Source: Atlantibacter hermannii (lineage in GTDB: Bacteria; Pseudomonadota; Gammaproteobacteria; Enterobacterales; Enterobacteriaceae). Taken from it: DNA of 47,431 bases. Below the pieces are notes generated by a model. It was not told where the DNA came from. It worked only from the letters and a program-made list of their open reading frames with translations, and made no database searches. Numbering within the stretch: position 1 is the first letter of the stretch; every line of letters begins with the position of its first letter. The stretch is from the NCBI RefSeq assembly GCF_009907385.1, contig NZ_JAAATR010000060.1, forward strand, positions 1 to 47,431, given 5' to 3'. The translations under genes and the position numbers were made by a program. Of this stretch, positions 9,001 through 16,735 are shown piece by piece.

Positions 9001-12000
9001 TCGACATCGGCGAGTTTACTAACTTTGCCAGCGGGCAGTACGTGCTGAACGTCACCGCCACCGATGCTTACGGCAACCCGGCCAGCACCAGCGCGGATAT
9101 CGAACTGTTGCTGACCGAACCGCAGGCGACGCTGCCGGATGCGCTGTTTACCGACGGCTATCTGAACCAGGCGGAAGCCAGCGTTGGCCAGACCCTGACC
9201 GGCAATACCGGTATTACCGGCAGCGGCCAGACAGTGGTGGTGAATATTGAAGGGCTGGCGCCGATTGCCGGCGCCGTAGACGCGCAGGGCAACTGGACGG
9301 TACAGCTTCCAGCCGATCTGCTGCAAAACCTGGCGGATGGCGATTACGATGTCACCGTGACCGTAACCGACAAAGCGGGTAACACCAACACCAGCCCGAC
9401 GGAAACCTTCGAGGTACGCACCGATGCGCTGCCTTTGCCGACCCTGACCCCGCCGTTTACCGACGGCACCCTGAACGGTGATGAAGCGGACGCGGGTGGC
9501 GCGCTGGGCGGCACTACGGGCCTGGCAGCGGAAGATATCGCTCAGGTGACCGTGAGCATTAACAACGGCCCGGCGCAGATCGCCACGGTGAATCCGGACG
9601 GCAGTTGGACGCTACCGCTGACGCCGGAACAGCTGAACGCGCTGCCGGACGGCACGCTACCGGTAACGGTGGTGGTGACCGATGTGGCGGGTAATACCTC
9701 TCCCGGCAACAGCACGTTTAATGTGGTGATCAACACCCTGCCGGATGCGACCTTTACCACCCCGTTTGGCGACGGTGTGCTTAACTATGCTGAAACCCAG
9801 ACGCCGCAGGTGATCCGTGGCTCTACGGGCGTCACTGGCGCAGGCCAAACCGTCACACTCACCTTTAACGGCGAAAACTATGTCGGCACGGTGAATGCTC
9901 GGGGCGAATGGAGCGTGACGCTGCCCACCACCGCCTTTGCCGGTCTGGCGACGGGCACCAGCCCGACCATGACCGTGCAGGTGACCGATGCCGCGCTCAA
10001 TACCGATACCGCTGACTTAACGTATCAGGTGCAGACCACGCTGCCGACGCCGCAGATCACCAGCCTGTTCGGCGATGATGGCTACCTGAATGCTGCGGAA
10101 GCTGCCGGTCCACTGACGCTGAGCGGTACGACCGGCGTTACCGGGCCGAATCAGTACGTCACCGTTACCATCGACGTGGACGGTACTCGCTATGTGGCAA
10201 CCGTGACGCCGGAAGGCGCATGGAGCGTGCCGCTGCCTGCGGGCGCGCTACAGTCGCTGGAAAACGGCCCACACTCCATCACCGTGATTGCCGAAGATCA
10301 GTACGGCAACCAGGCGCCGCTGGACGTGCCGTTTACCGCCGCGCTGACGCCGCCCACCGTCACCATTAACACCCCGATCTTTACCGATGGCTATGTGAAC
10401 GTGGCGGAATCGGATGGCACGACCCAACTGAGCGGCGCGCTGACTACCGGCGTGCCGGAAGACACCACGGTCATCGTCACCATTGGCGGCGTGCCGTTCA
10501 CGGCAGACGTGTCTGGCAATACCTGGACCCTCAATTTGGGGCCGGATAGCCTGGATGGCGTGCCGAACGGCCCGCAGAGCGTGGTGGTGACCATTACCGA
10601 TGGGGCGGACAACACCGGCAGCACCACCGTACCGGTAAACATTGCAATCGTCCCGCCCACCATCACCGTAGCGCTTCCGTTTGAAGACGGTGCGCTGAGC
10701 TTTGCGGAAAGCCAGCAGCTCCAGACCCTTAGCGGCACCACCACCAATGTGGAAGCGGGGCAGACCGTGACGGTGACGCTGGGCAATCAGCAGTACACCA
10801 CGACCGTGCAGCCTGGCGGCGGCTGGTCACTGCAACTCACCCCGCAGCAAATGGCGCTGCTTACACCGGGCGATACCACCATTACGGCGGCCGTCAGCGA
10901 CCGGGCGCAGAACCCGGCGACATCTGAGCCCGTCGACGTTGCTATCAACACCCAGCCGCCGGAATACAGCGTCACCATCAACCCGCCTGGCACCGATGGC
11001 TATCTGAACGCCAGCGAGCTGAGCGGCGAGACGGTAGCCATCTCCGGGCGCACCACCGGCTTTGCGGCAGGGCAGGAAGTGACGATCACTGTTAACGGCG
11101 TCGAGGTGGGCAATGCGGTGATTGACGCCAACGGAGACTGGACGCTCGACGTGCCGTCGGCGGTATTTGCGGCGCAGACCGATTACACCGTCATTGGCAC
11201 CACCGTCGCCGAACCGGTGACGACCGGCAACACCAGCGTGATAGTCGATACCACGCCGCCGACCGTGACTATCAATGCGATCTCTGGCGATGACGTGATC
11301 AGCGCCAGCGAAAGCAATCAGCCGCTGATCATTACCGGTACAGCGCCAGGCGAACAGGGCCGTACCGTGACGGTCACCCTGAACGGACAAACGTTGTACA
11401 GCACCGTCGACAGCGGAGGCAACTGGAGCGTCACGCTGACGCCCGCACAGGTCGCGGCGCTGCCGAACGGCACGCTGGATGTCACCGCGTCGATGACCGA
11501 TGCGGCAGGCAATCCGGATTCGGACGTGCGCCCGATTACCGTCGACAAAGACGCGCCGCTGCTGGTGGTGGATACCCTGGGCGTGCCTGCGCTGCTGACT
11601 ACGGCGACGGCGATACCTGCCGTGTTGCTGGGCGGACAGGGTGATCCAGGCGAAACGGTAACAGTACGCGTGGGGCCGCTGATCGCCGAAGCGCTGGTCG
11701 GGCCGGACGGACGCTGGATAATTAACGCCACGGACCTGGATCTCACCACGCTGTTCGACGGCGCGCAGGTGATTTCGATCACCTCTACCGACGCGGCGGG
11801 CAACACCTCCACCAATAACGTGGCGCTTAACGTCGCGCTTAACCGCGGGTTGGGCGTACTGGTGGAGGATCTGATCGGCGGGGACGGCATTCTGAACGTG
11901 GCCGAATCGCTGCTCACCCAGACCCTGACCGGCACCATTACCGGGGATTATCGCGGCGCAACGGTGGAAGCGACGCTGATCGGCACCGATATTACGCTAC

Positions 12001-15000
12001 CGGTCGTGGCCGTTGGGCCGGATGGCCGCTTCGCCATTGATTTCCCGCCGGAGCTGTGGTCGCAGATCCTTACCGATACGGTTTCTCTGCAACTGAACGT
12101 CACGGACGCAAACGGCAATACCACCAACGAAATCATTGACGTGCGTCTGGCGCTCAGCGATCTGCCGGTGATTGGCGATGTGATTGCGGCTGGCGACAAT
12201 ATTATCAACGTGCTGGACAGCACCACCGATCAGCTGGTGACCGGGACGCTCTCCACGGTGGAAAACGTGGCAGGCGTAGCGGTCACCCTGGCGGGCAACA
12301 CCTATCAGGCGGTACTGAATGGCACCCAGTGGGCCGTGACGCTGCCGCAGGCGGTGCTGGCCGCGCTGCCGGATGGTACGGCGGCGCTCCAGGTGGCGGT
12401 CACCGATACCTTCGGCAACGTGGTGTCGGACACCATCGGCCTGACGGTGGCGCTGCGTAATCTGCCGACCCTGGCGCTCGATCCGTTGTTTGGCGACGGC
12501 ACCCTCAGCATCCCTGATTTGCTGTCCGGGCTGGTGAGCGGGACGGCGACCGGGCTGGCGGGCCAGACGCTGAATATCAGCATCGGCGATGCGCCGCTGT
12601 TAACCACCACGGTCGGCGTGGATGGCCGCTGGTCGGTGGCGTTAACCCCGGAGGTTCGCGATATTCTGCAAACCGTGGGTAGCGGAACGGTTCCGGTCAG
12701 CATTACGGCCGCCGACCAGAACGGCAACGTCGCTGAAGCAGTAAACACGCTGCGTCTCGACCTGCTGCAACCGGTGCTGAACACCCTGACGACATTTGGC
12801 GACGGCCTGTTAAACGCGGTTGACGCGCTGGCAACCCAGACCATTACCGGCGTAGTCGGCAATGCGCCCGCGGGCTCCAGCGTGTCGGTGGATATCGGCG
12901 GCAGAACGTTCGCCGGCGTGGTCGCCAGCAACGGGGCGTTCACGATTAATGTCGGCCCGGCTCAGCTGGCGCTGCTGTCCGACGGGGTGTTTACCCCGAC
13001 GGTGACCATCACCACGCCGAACGGCAACACCAGCCAGGTGCCGGGAACCTCACCGATCACCATTGGCTTGACCAATCTGCCGACGGTCGTGGTGGATACC
13101 GTGTTTGGCGACGGTTTCCTCAATGCGCTGGAAACCGGCGTCGCCCAGACGATCAGCGGGACGGTGGGCAATCTCGCCAGCGGCACGGTGCTGGTGCGGA
13201 TCGGCAACGCCGCGCCGCTGGAGGCCACCATCAATAACGGCGTCTGGTCGGTTCAGGTCCAGCCCGATGTGCTGCGCCTGCTGCCGGATGGCGCGCTCAA
13301 CGTCACCGCGACGGTACAGGATGCCGCAGGTAACGTGGCGACCGGCAACAACGTGTTGAACAGTATTATCAACGCGGTGCCGACGCTCACCGTCAATACG
13401 CCGTTTGGCGACGGCAGCCTGAGCCTGACCGATCTGCTGACCAACCAGATCCTGAGCGGCAGCTCCACCAATCTGGCGGCAGGGACGCAGGTTACCGTGA
13501 ATGTCGGCCCGCTGGCGCTGCGTACCACCATTGCGGCGGACGGCAGCTGGCAGCTGTCGCTGCCGGGTACGCTATTGCAGGGATTGCAGGACGGTCCCCA
13601 GGCGGTCTCGGTCATTGCCCAGGATGCAGTGGGCAACGTGGCCCAGGGCACGCAAAATCTGCTGGTGTCCATCGCCGCGCTGCCGTCGATTATCCTCGAC
13701 CCGCTGTTCGGCGACGGCGGCCTGAACGCCTCCGATATCCTGAGCGCGAAAGTCATCACCGGTAGCAGCACCAACGCCGTCGGCGCGCAGGTTAATCTGC
13801 TGCTGGGCGGTAAAACCTACCAGACTACGGTGGGCGCGGACGGCAAATGGTCGATTCCGGTTTCGCAAACCGATCTCGGTCAACTGCTGGACGGCACGCT
13901 GACGGTCAACGCTTCGTTAACCAACGCCGCAGGCAACAGCGCCAATACCAGCGGGCTGCTGAACGTGGTCACCCATCTGTTGCCGACCCTCTCGCTGACC
14001 TCGCTGTTTGGCAACGACAACTATCTGAACGTGAGCGAAGCCAGCGCCGGGCAGATCCTCAGCGGACGGATCACCGGCGCAGGCGGGGGCGCAAGCGTGG
14101 TGGTGACCCTCGGCAACACGCCATACAACGCCACGGTAAACCCGGACGGCACCTGGTCGCTGGCGTTGAGCAGCAATGTGCTGAGCGGCCTGGCTAACGG
14201 GGCGTTGAAAGTGGGCGTGGCGGTCACCGACAGCGTCGGCAACGTCACCCGCACCAGCACTGACGTGACGGTGAAACAGACTACGCCGGAATTGACCTTC
14301 AATGCCCTGCAGTCGCTTAACCTGCTGACGCTGCTGTCGAAAGGGCTGACCCTGAACGGCGGCTCGCGCAACCTGGGGCCTGGCGCGGTGGTGCATCTGT
14401 CGCTGCTGAATAACACTGTGACCACCACGGCGATCACCGATGCTAACGGCAACTGGTCGGCGAACCTTGGTCTGGGGCTGAATATTCTGCAACTGCTGTC
14501 GCTGTCCAGCGTGTTGACGATCTATTCCACCGATGCGGCGGGTAACACCGGCTATCTGAACGTGGGGCTGGGCGGCAATATTATCTCCACCCAACCGCCA
14601 GCGGGCTTCACCGTCGCCCAGGCCGATGCGGAAACCTTCTCGCTGCTGGCGGCAACCGTCGATGTGCAGCAGGAACCGGCGGCGACTCAGGAACAGCAAA
14701 CCACCACGCCGGCAAGGGACGATGCGGCAGGATTTGCTGAACCACAAACCCCCACCGAAAGCGAGCTCAGCAGCTTCACTATTGGCGGCGTGAGTATCGA
14801 CCTGGCCGACGGCACGTATCAGAGCGGGGAGACGCTTCAGGGTAGCGAGGGCAACGATACTATTCACCTGTCGACGCTGGGCTTTACCTCCATCGACGCC
14901 GGGGCGGGCACCGATACCCTGGTGCTCGACGGCATCAATATGAGCCTCGACCTCACTGCGCTCACCGGCAAATTGCACAATATCGAAATTTTCGATTTGG

Positions 15001-15257
15001 GCCAGTCCGGCACTAACGCCATTACCCTTGACCTCAACGAGGCGCTGACCATCACCGATAAACCGGAAGACGATCTGCTGATCAAAGGCAGCAACGGCGA
15101 CCAGGTGAATCTGGTGAAAGGGCAGGGCGATATCTGGCAGGTCAGCGGGCAGCGTGAAGTGGACGGCGTGCATTTTGACGTTTACCACAACAGTTCCCAG
15201 ACCAACACCCTGGGGGATGTGCTGGTGCAACACGGGTTACACGTCAACGTGGTTTAA
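3009..15257 (+). CDS. bapA: BapA-like giant biofilm adhesin, type I secreted
   Basis: The product has 4082 residues. I chose the ATG at 3009 because GGGAG lies nine bases upstream and the BapA-type N-terminal domain begins there; the frame extends 11 codons further upstream without a good ribosome site. The order is: N-terminal prefix domain (about 1-120), a Gly/Ala-rich hydrophobic stretch, a Gly-Asp repeat linker (about 155-222), about 36 Ig-like repeats of roughly 100 residues (about 223-3860), a Gln/Thr/Pro linker, and a C-terminal type I secretion domain with RTX-like units GSEGNDTI (near 3945) and IDAGAGTDTL. Typical repeats read FGDGxLN..E, then VTVTLNG, GSWSVxVP and VTDAAGN. Repeats 27 and 36 are degenerate. 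Dedicated exporter genes follow. The family promotes cell aggregation and biofilm formation. Salmonella BapA is a close counterpart by architecture and locus. Confidence 0.93.
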   Translation: MALENNRSESVDILNRKTGDLVTQYSGPGDRVVNITQSSVVRINASPESVNYYERQGDDLIVHMRDGSTVRYQNFFHLDAEGLHSELIFEDQYGTHHAVFPFATEAGPAAAEAIVPVMADTSLGTLIGGEGLSTAAILGGLAAVGGIAGVAIAASGSGGGGGNGNGGDNGNGDGDGGTGGDNGNGDGDGGTGGDNGGGDGGTGGDNGGGDGGTNPGGETPTPSTLIVAPFAEDNVINLIESTTDQTLSGSTDASNAGRTITVTLGLNSWNAVVAADGSWTVIIPGEVLQALPQGEINLNVSFVDSNGNAVTEDITLTVDTIPPELDLAEFSPGNVLDQAQIDSGKLISGFSSPEDAGQTVTITLGENQFEAIIAEDGSWSALIPSEILQTLQEDQVYTLEISVTDLAGNTATAEQSFIVNTTDPIIQLEPFTGDNQINGAEIALNQVLTGWTANIEPGQMVMVTLAANTYYSRVAGDGSFQVTVPAGDLQALAPPVETIVVQCQNNDGTLLAQTTETLVIDLSQDAIAIAILSTDDYLNAAESTQPLEVRGVTTVTGPGVAVTVNFNGKDYAALVDSAGNWSAVIPPEDLASLPDGVTPVTATVTYGIESASDTRDLNVAVNYLPKPTLDVPFGDGFLNAQEMTTNQTLSGSTGITGTGQQVTVQLGDKSYNAIVDVDGRWSLAVPAADLQSLREGTVSLNVNAIDAAGNRATLAGNAIVDVTPPILSLLPFSGDGKLSAVELSAAQTVSGVTTPEQNGREVVIDINNQRFTTTVNSDGTWRVTLPAGSLSSLLAGDTNYTVTLTDSAGNSQQAVGTVSVKTAQPLLTVDPFTANNALSAAEVKTDQWLTGSTDNVEAGSKIVVVLGNQEFTTQVDAEGNWRIQMTAADLQKLADGTNTLQVSVTDAFGQSASQQHSFVVDKSLSAVAISIIADDDYLNQAESTEDLVVRGTSAGLPAGTPIEVNFGGMLFNTFIGPDGSWSITVGTGVLADLSDGELTITATATSPDNIPVSDTHQLNVVIENLPLPTLNAPFGDGVLNLAERGQSHEITGSTGVTGGGQQVEITLNGNTYRGQVATDGTWSVSLPAGALTGLSEADSPVALVVTVTDVAGNVVPINESFTVDVTPPTVTVLPFTGDDILNVAEAGVPQTLSGSAPGAEGGQRVTVVINGVTYQTVTGSLGGWELPIPAEDLQALPNGPIAMTVTATDSAGNATTITHLITVDTDPQQQPRVVIDPVTNNNILDAGEVLADVTITGYTLNVEAGREVTVSINGDSWTGLVDAAGRWSVAVPQAAIGALADGEQTLTVTVTDASGNAASADRTFTINLDTSSLTLNPITGDNILGVADLADGFTITGNSANLAEGTVLTVTLNGKQYPATVTAGGAWSALVPQADAAALADGTATLTVSGIDADGNPISTSHSFSVLTHQTPEPTLNTPFTDGIVSGSELSGGSLSGTTGVSGAGQTVTVTLGTATLTATVDANGNWSVAVPGTALADLAEGPNALVVTATDAAGNSNTLESSLQVDTTPPTLTIAPIAGDNIVNIAEAKQEIVISGTAGPFDPARAQYVIVDLNGQKYSALIQEGNIWSATIPANALSNLPDGPVTVTVTASDAVGNSTTETATLTLNTDPLSAPTLTLDPVSGDDYINVTEAQDQVTLSGTTTFVETGREVVLTLNGTEYRAAVLADGSWTVDVPATDLARVVDGPQVITATVTDAAGNPASTTRTVNVIASPENQPSLTVDVVAGDDVINAQEQDQPLIVTGGSRNLPQGTLVNITLGAGNYTATVGPDGKWQVTIQPADLQALADQSYELVVTALDPALNEAVIRYPITVDTIGPDVIIDVTGFYADGRLNLAEAGADQLLTGTTTAGSTVSLTLNGNTITTQAGIDGSWQLTLPSQDLKALDQGPNALEVVVTDPQGNETREPLPLDVGTVLPTLTLDAVFGDNLVSIDEAAAGGEITGTATGLADGTAVQIYLGDTLLGAGSVTNGVWTVAIDIGEFTNFASGQYVLNVTATDAYGNPASTSADIELLLTEPQATLPDALFTDGYLNQAEASVGQTLTGNTGITGSGQTVVVNIEGLAPIAGAVDAQGNWTVQLPADLLQNLADGDYDVTVTVTDKAGNTNTSPTETFEVRTDALPLPTLTPPFTDGTLNGDEADAGGALGGTTGLAAEDIAQVTVSINNGPAQIATVNPDGSWTLPLTPEQLNALPDGTLPVTVVVTDVAGNTSPGNSTFNVVINTLPDATFTTPFGDGVLNYAETQTPQVIRGSTGVTGAGQTVTLTFNGENYVGTVNARGEWSVTLPTTAFAGLATGTSPTMTVQVTDAALNTDTADLTYQVQTTLPTPQITSLFGDDGYLNAAEAAGPLTLSGTTGVTGPNQYVTVTIDVDGTRYVATVTPEGAWSVPLPAGALQSLENGPHSITVIAEDQYGNQAPLDVPFTAALTPPTVTINTPIFTDGYVNVAESDGTTQLSGALTTGVPEDTTVIVTIGGVPFTADVSGNTWTLNLGPDSLDGVPNGPQSVVVTITDGADNTGSTTVPVNIAIVPPTITVALPFEDGALSFAESQQLQTLSGTTTNVEAGQTVTVTLGNQQYTTTVQPGGGWSLQLTPQQMALLTPGDTTITAAVSDRAQNPATSEPVDVAINTQPPEYSVTINPPGTDGYLNASELSGETVAISGRTTGFAAGQEVTITVNGVEVGNAVIDANGDWTLDVPSAVFAAQTDYTVIGTTVAEPVTTGNTSVIVDTTPPTVTINAISGDDVISASESNQPLIITGTAPGEQGRTVTVTLNGQTLYSTVDSGGNWSVTLTPAQVAALPNGTLDVTASMTDAAGNPDSDVRPITVDKDAPLLVVDTLGVPALLTTATAIPAVLLGGQGDPGETVTVRVGPLIAEALVGPDGRWIINATDLDLTTLFDGAQVISITSTDAAGNTSTNNVALNVALNRGLGVLVEDLIGGDGILNVAESLLTQTLTGTITGDYRGATVEATLIGTDITLPVVAVGPDGRFAIDFPPELWSQILTDTVSLQLNVTDANGNTTNEIIDVRLALSDLPVIGDVIAAGDNIINVLDSTTDQLVTGTLSTVENVAGVAVTLAGNTYQAVLNGTQWAVTLPQAVLAALPDGTAALQVAVTDTFGNVVSDTIGLTVALRNLPTLALDPLFGDGTLSIPDLLSGLVSGTATGLAGQTLNISIGDAPLLTTTVGVDGRWSVALTPEVRDILQTVGSGTVPVSITAADQNGNVAEAVNTLRLDLLQPVLNTLTTFGDGLLNAVDALATQTITGVVGNAPAGSSVSVDIGGRTFAGVVASNGAFTINVGPAQLALLSDGVFTPTVTITTPNGNTSQVPGTSPITIGLTNLPTVVVDTVFGDGFLNALETGVAQTISGTVGNLASGTVLVRIGNAAPLEATINNGVWSVQVQPDVLRLLPDGALNVTATVQDAAGNVATGNNVLNSIINAVPTLTVNTPFGDGSLSLTDLLTNQILSGSSTNLAAGTQVTVNVGPLALRTTIAADGSWQLSLPGTLLQGLQDGPQAVSVIAQDAVGNVAQGTQNLLVSIAALPSIILDPLFGDGGLNASDILSAKVITGSSTNAVGAQVNLLLGGKTYQTTVGADGKWSIPVSQTDLGQLLDGTLTVNASLTNAAGNSANTSGLLNVVTHLLPTLSLTSLFGNDNYLNVSEASAGQILSGRITGAGGGASVVVTLGNTPYNATVNPDGTWSLALSSNVLSGLANGALKVGVAVTDSVGNVTRTSTDVTVKQTTPELTFNALQSLNLLTLLSKGLTLNGGSRNLGPGAVVHLSLLNNTVTTTAITDANGNWSANLGLGLNILQLLSLSSVLTIYSTDAAGNTGYLNVGLGGNIISTQPPAGFTVAQADAETFSLLAATVDVQQEPAATQEQQTTTPARDDAAGFAEPQTPTESELSSFTIGGVSIDLADGTYQSGETLQGSEGNDTIHLSTLGFTSIDAGAGTDTLVLDGINMSLDLTALTGKLHNIEIFDLGQSGTNAITLDLNEALTITDKPEDDLLIKGSNGDQVNLVKGQGDIWQVSGQREVDGVHFDVYHNSSQTNTLGDVLVQHGLHVNVV
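3504..3647 (+). repeat. In-frame Gly-Asp minisatellite in bapA
   Basis: There are two 39-bp units (3504-3542, 3543-3581) differing at one base, then two shortened 33-bp units (3582-3614, 3615-3647). They encode GGDNGNGDGDGGT twice and GGDNGGGDGGT twice. Both unit lengths are multiples of three, so copy-number change would keep the frame while altering the linker between the prefix and the Ig-like rod. Confidence 0.9.
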
Positions 15258-15300
15258 CGGGCGACACAGGCAGGGACGCAGGGAGCTCAGGGATGAGGCA

Positions 15301-15360
15301 ATGACTTCTAACAATATCACCAGCCGCCTGCGGGCGGCTTTACAAGGTGGAACCCTATGA
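15301..15360 (+). CDS. Putative 19-residue leader ORF before bapB
   Basis: An ATG at 15301 opens a 19-codon frame (MTSNNITSRLRAALQGGTL) whose TGA overlaps the bapB start as ATGA. AGGG lies eight bases before its ATG. It contains the hairpin at 15322-15339. The arrangement would allow translational coupling to the exporter genes. It could equally be chance; no homologue is recognised. Confidence 0.35.
   Translation: MTSNNITSRLRAALQGGTL
15322..15339 (+). promoter_or_regulatory. GC-rich hairpin between bapA and bapB
   Basis: AGCCGCC (15322-15328) and GGCGGCT (15333-15339) form a perfect 7-bp stem with a 4-base loop, followed only by TTTA. It ends 17 bases before the bapB start and may act as a weak attenuator or as an mRNA-processing barrier, lowering exporter expression relative to the adhesin. 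Confidence 0.45.
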
Positions 15361-16712
15361 CGATAAAACCTGTGTATCGACGCACGGTGACGGCGCTGCT
15401 GATCGCCGTGGCGTTGTGCAGTATCGGAAATGCGGCGGCGCAAGAGGACTTTCGCTGGCAAACCGCGCCGACCGAAGCCTTTCAGGCGCAGTTGACCATT
15501 AAAGAAGCGATTCTGCGCGCCTTTGCCCGTAATCCAAAAATCGCTCAGGCCTCGGCGCAAATCCAGGTCGGGAAGGCCAATCTCTCCGAAGCGGAAAGCG
15601 CGTGGTTTCCGCAAATCGCGCTCACCGGCAACGCCGGGCGCACTCACCGCACCGACTCAGCGGGTTCGCTGAACAGCAACGCGGCGGCGGGCATCAACCT
15701 GAAACAGCTGCTGTGGGACTTCGGCAAAACCGGCGGCAGCATTGATGAGCAGGAAAACCTGTCGACTTCTTATCAGTACGATCTGTATACCACCCTGAAT
15801 CAGGTCGGCATGGAAACCCTGCAATCCTATTTGCAGGTCAAGCGTTACCAGGCGCTGGCGAAGGCGGCGGAACGCAACCGCAGTTCGCTGGAGTCGGTAC
15901 GCGAAATGGCGAAACTGCGCGCCGGGGCGGGGCTGAGCTCCCAGTCCGACGTATTGCAGGCCAGCACGCGCATCGCCGCCATGAACGCAACGTATGAGCA
16001 ATATCAGGCGCAGATGCGCTCGGCGCAGGCGTCGCTCAGCGTGCTGACCGGGGTGGTCTCCGACAATCTACCGGACCTGCCTGACGATTTAATGAAGCAA
16101 AAAATCTCGCTTAAATCCCTGCCTTACGACCAGAACAACGCGGTGCGCAGCGCCCAGGCGAAGCAGCTGGCCTCGGAGGAACGCATCCGCCAGGCCAGGG
16201 CGCAGCACTACCCGACCATTTCCGTGCAGGCGGGCCGCACCCGCTATCAGAACGACAACGGCGACTACTGGGACGATGAAGTGCAGCTGGTGGTGGACGC
16301 GCCGTTGTATCAGGGCGGTGCGGTGAGCGCCAGGGTGGATGCCGCCGAAGGCGATCGGGCCAACGCCCGCGCTCAGGTGGAAGCCAGCAAGCTTGAGGTG
16401 AACCAAAAAGCCGCCACCGCCTGGGCGGATTTAACCGGCGCGCAGCAGCGCCAGCAGGCCGGTGAACTGCAACGGTTAAGCGCAGGCCAGGCGCGCGGGG
16501 TTTATCGCGACGAGTACCAGTTAAGCAAGCGCAGCCTGAATGATTTGCTGAGCGTGGAGCAAGACGTGTTTTCGGCGGAAAGCGCCGCCATCGTCGCCCG
16601 CTACGACGCCTGGGACGCCGCCGTGCGCTACGCCGGGGCGGTAGATAATTTGCTCGATATGTTGGGCATCGAGCGTACTCGTTTAACAGGAGACAGCCTG
16701 CCGTCGTTATAG
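15357..16712 (+). CDS. bapB: TolC-family outer-membrane channel of the adhesin secretion system
   Basis: This 451-residue protein should form the trimeric outer-membrane and periplasmic duct of a type I secretion system. A signal peptide covers about residues 1-28, ending NAAA before QEDF. The mature part has the two-fold repeated helical organisation of the family, with long Ala/Gln/Glu-rich helical stretches such as the one after residue 150 and a DAPLYQGG segment typical of TolC-like proteins. It follows bapA by 99 bases and precedes the ABC exporter gene by 23. A GGTGG site lies upstream of the ATG. The symbol follows the Salmonella bapBCD order and is assigned by context. Confidence 0.88.
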   Translation: MTIKPVYRRTVTALLIAVALCSIGNAAAQEDFRWQTAPTEAFQAQLTIKEAILRAFARNPKIAQASAQIQVGKANLSEAESAWFPQIALTGNAGRTHRTDSAGSLNSNAAAGINLKQLLWDFGKTGGSIDEQENLSTSYQYDLYTTLNQVGMETLQSYLQVKRYQALAKAAERNRSSLESVREMAKLRAGAGLSSQSDVLQASTRIAAMNATYEQYQAQMRSAQASLSVLTGVVSDNLPDLPDDLMKQKISLKSLPYDQNNAVRSAQAKQLASEERIRQARAQHYPTISVQAGRTRYQNDNGDYWDDEVQLVVDAPLYQGGAVSARVDAAEGDRANARAQVEASKLEVNQKAATAWADLTGAQQRQQAGELQRLSAGQARGVYRDEYQLSKRSLNDLLSVEQDVFSAESAAIVARYDAWDAAVRYAGAVDNLLDMLGIERTRLTGDSLPSL

Positions 16713-16735
16713 GCAGCGCATGTGAAGGAGTCCGT

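Noticed and set aside
3675-14590. CRISPR-like or direct DNA repeat array
   Set aside because: The periodicity of about 300 bp is that of protein domains. Units differ too much at the DNA level and there are no spacers.
13917-15233. 438-codon minus-strand frame over the end of bapA
   Set aside because: It is His/Gln/Arg-rich with no recognisable domain, lies fully antisense to a well-supported CDS, and has no promoter or ribosome site.
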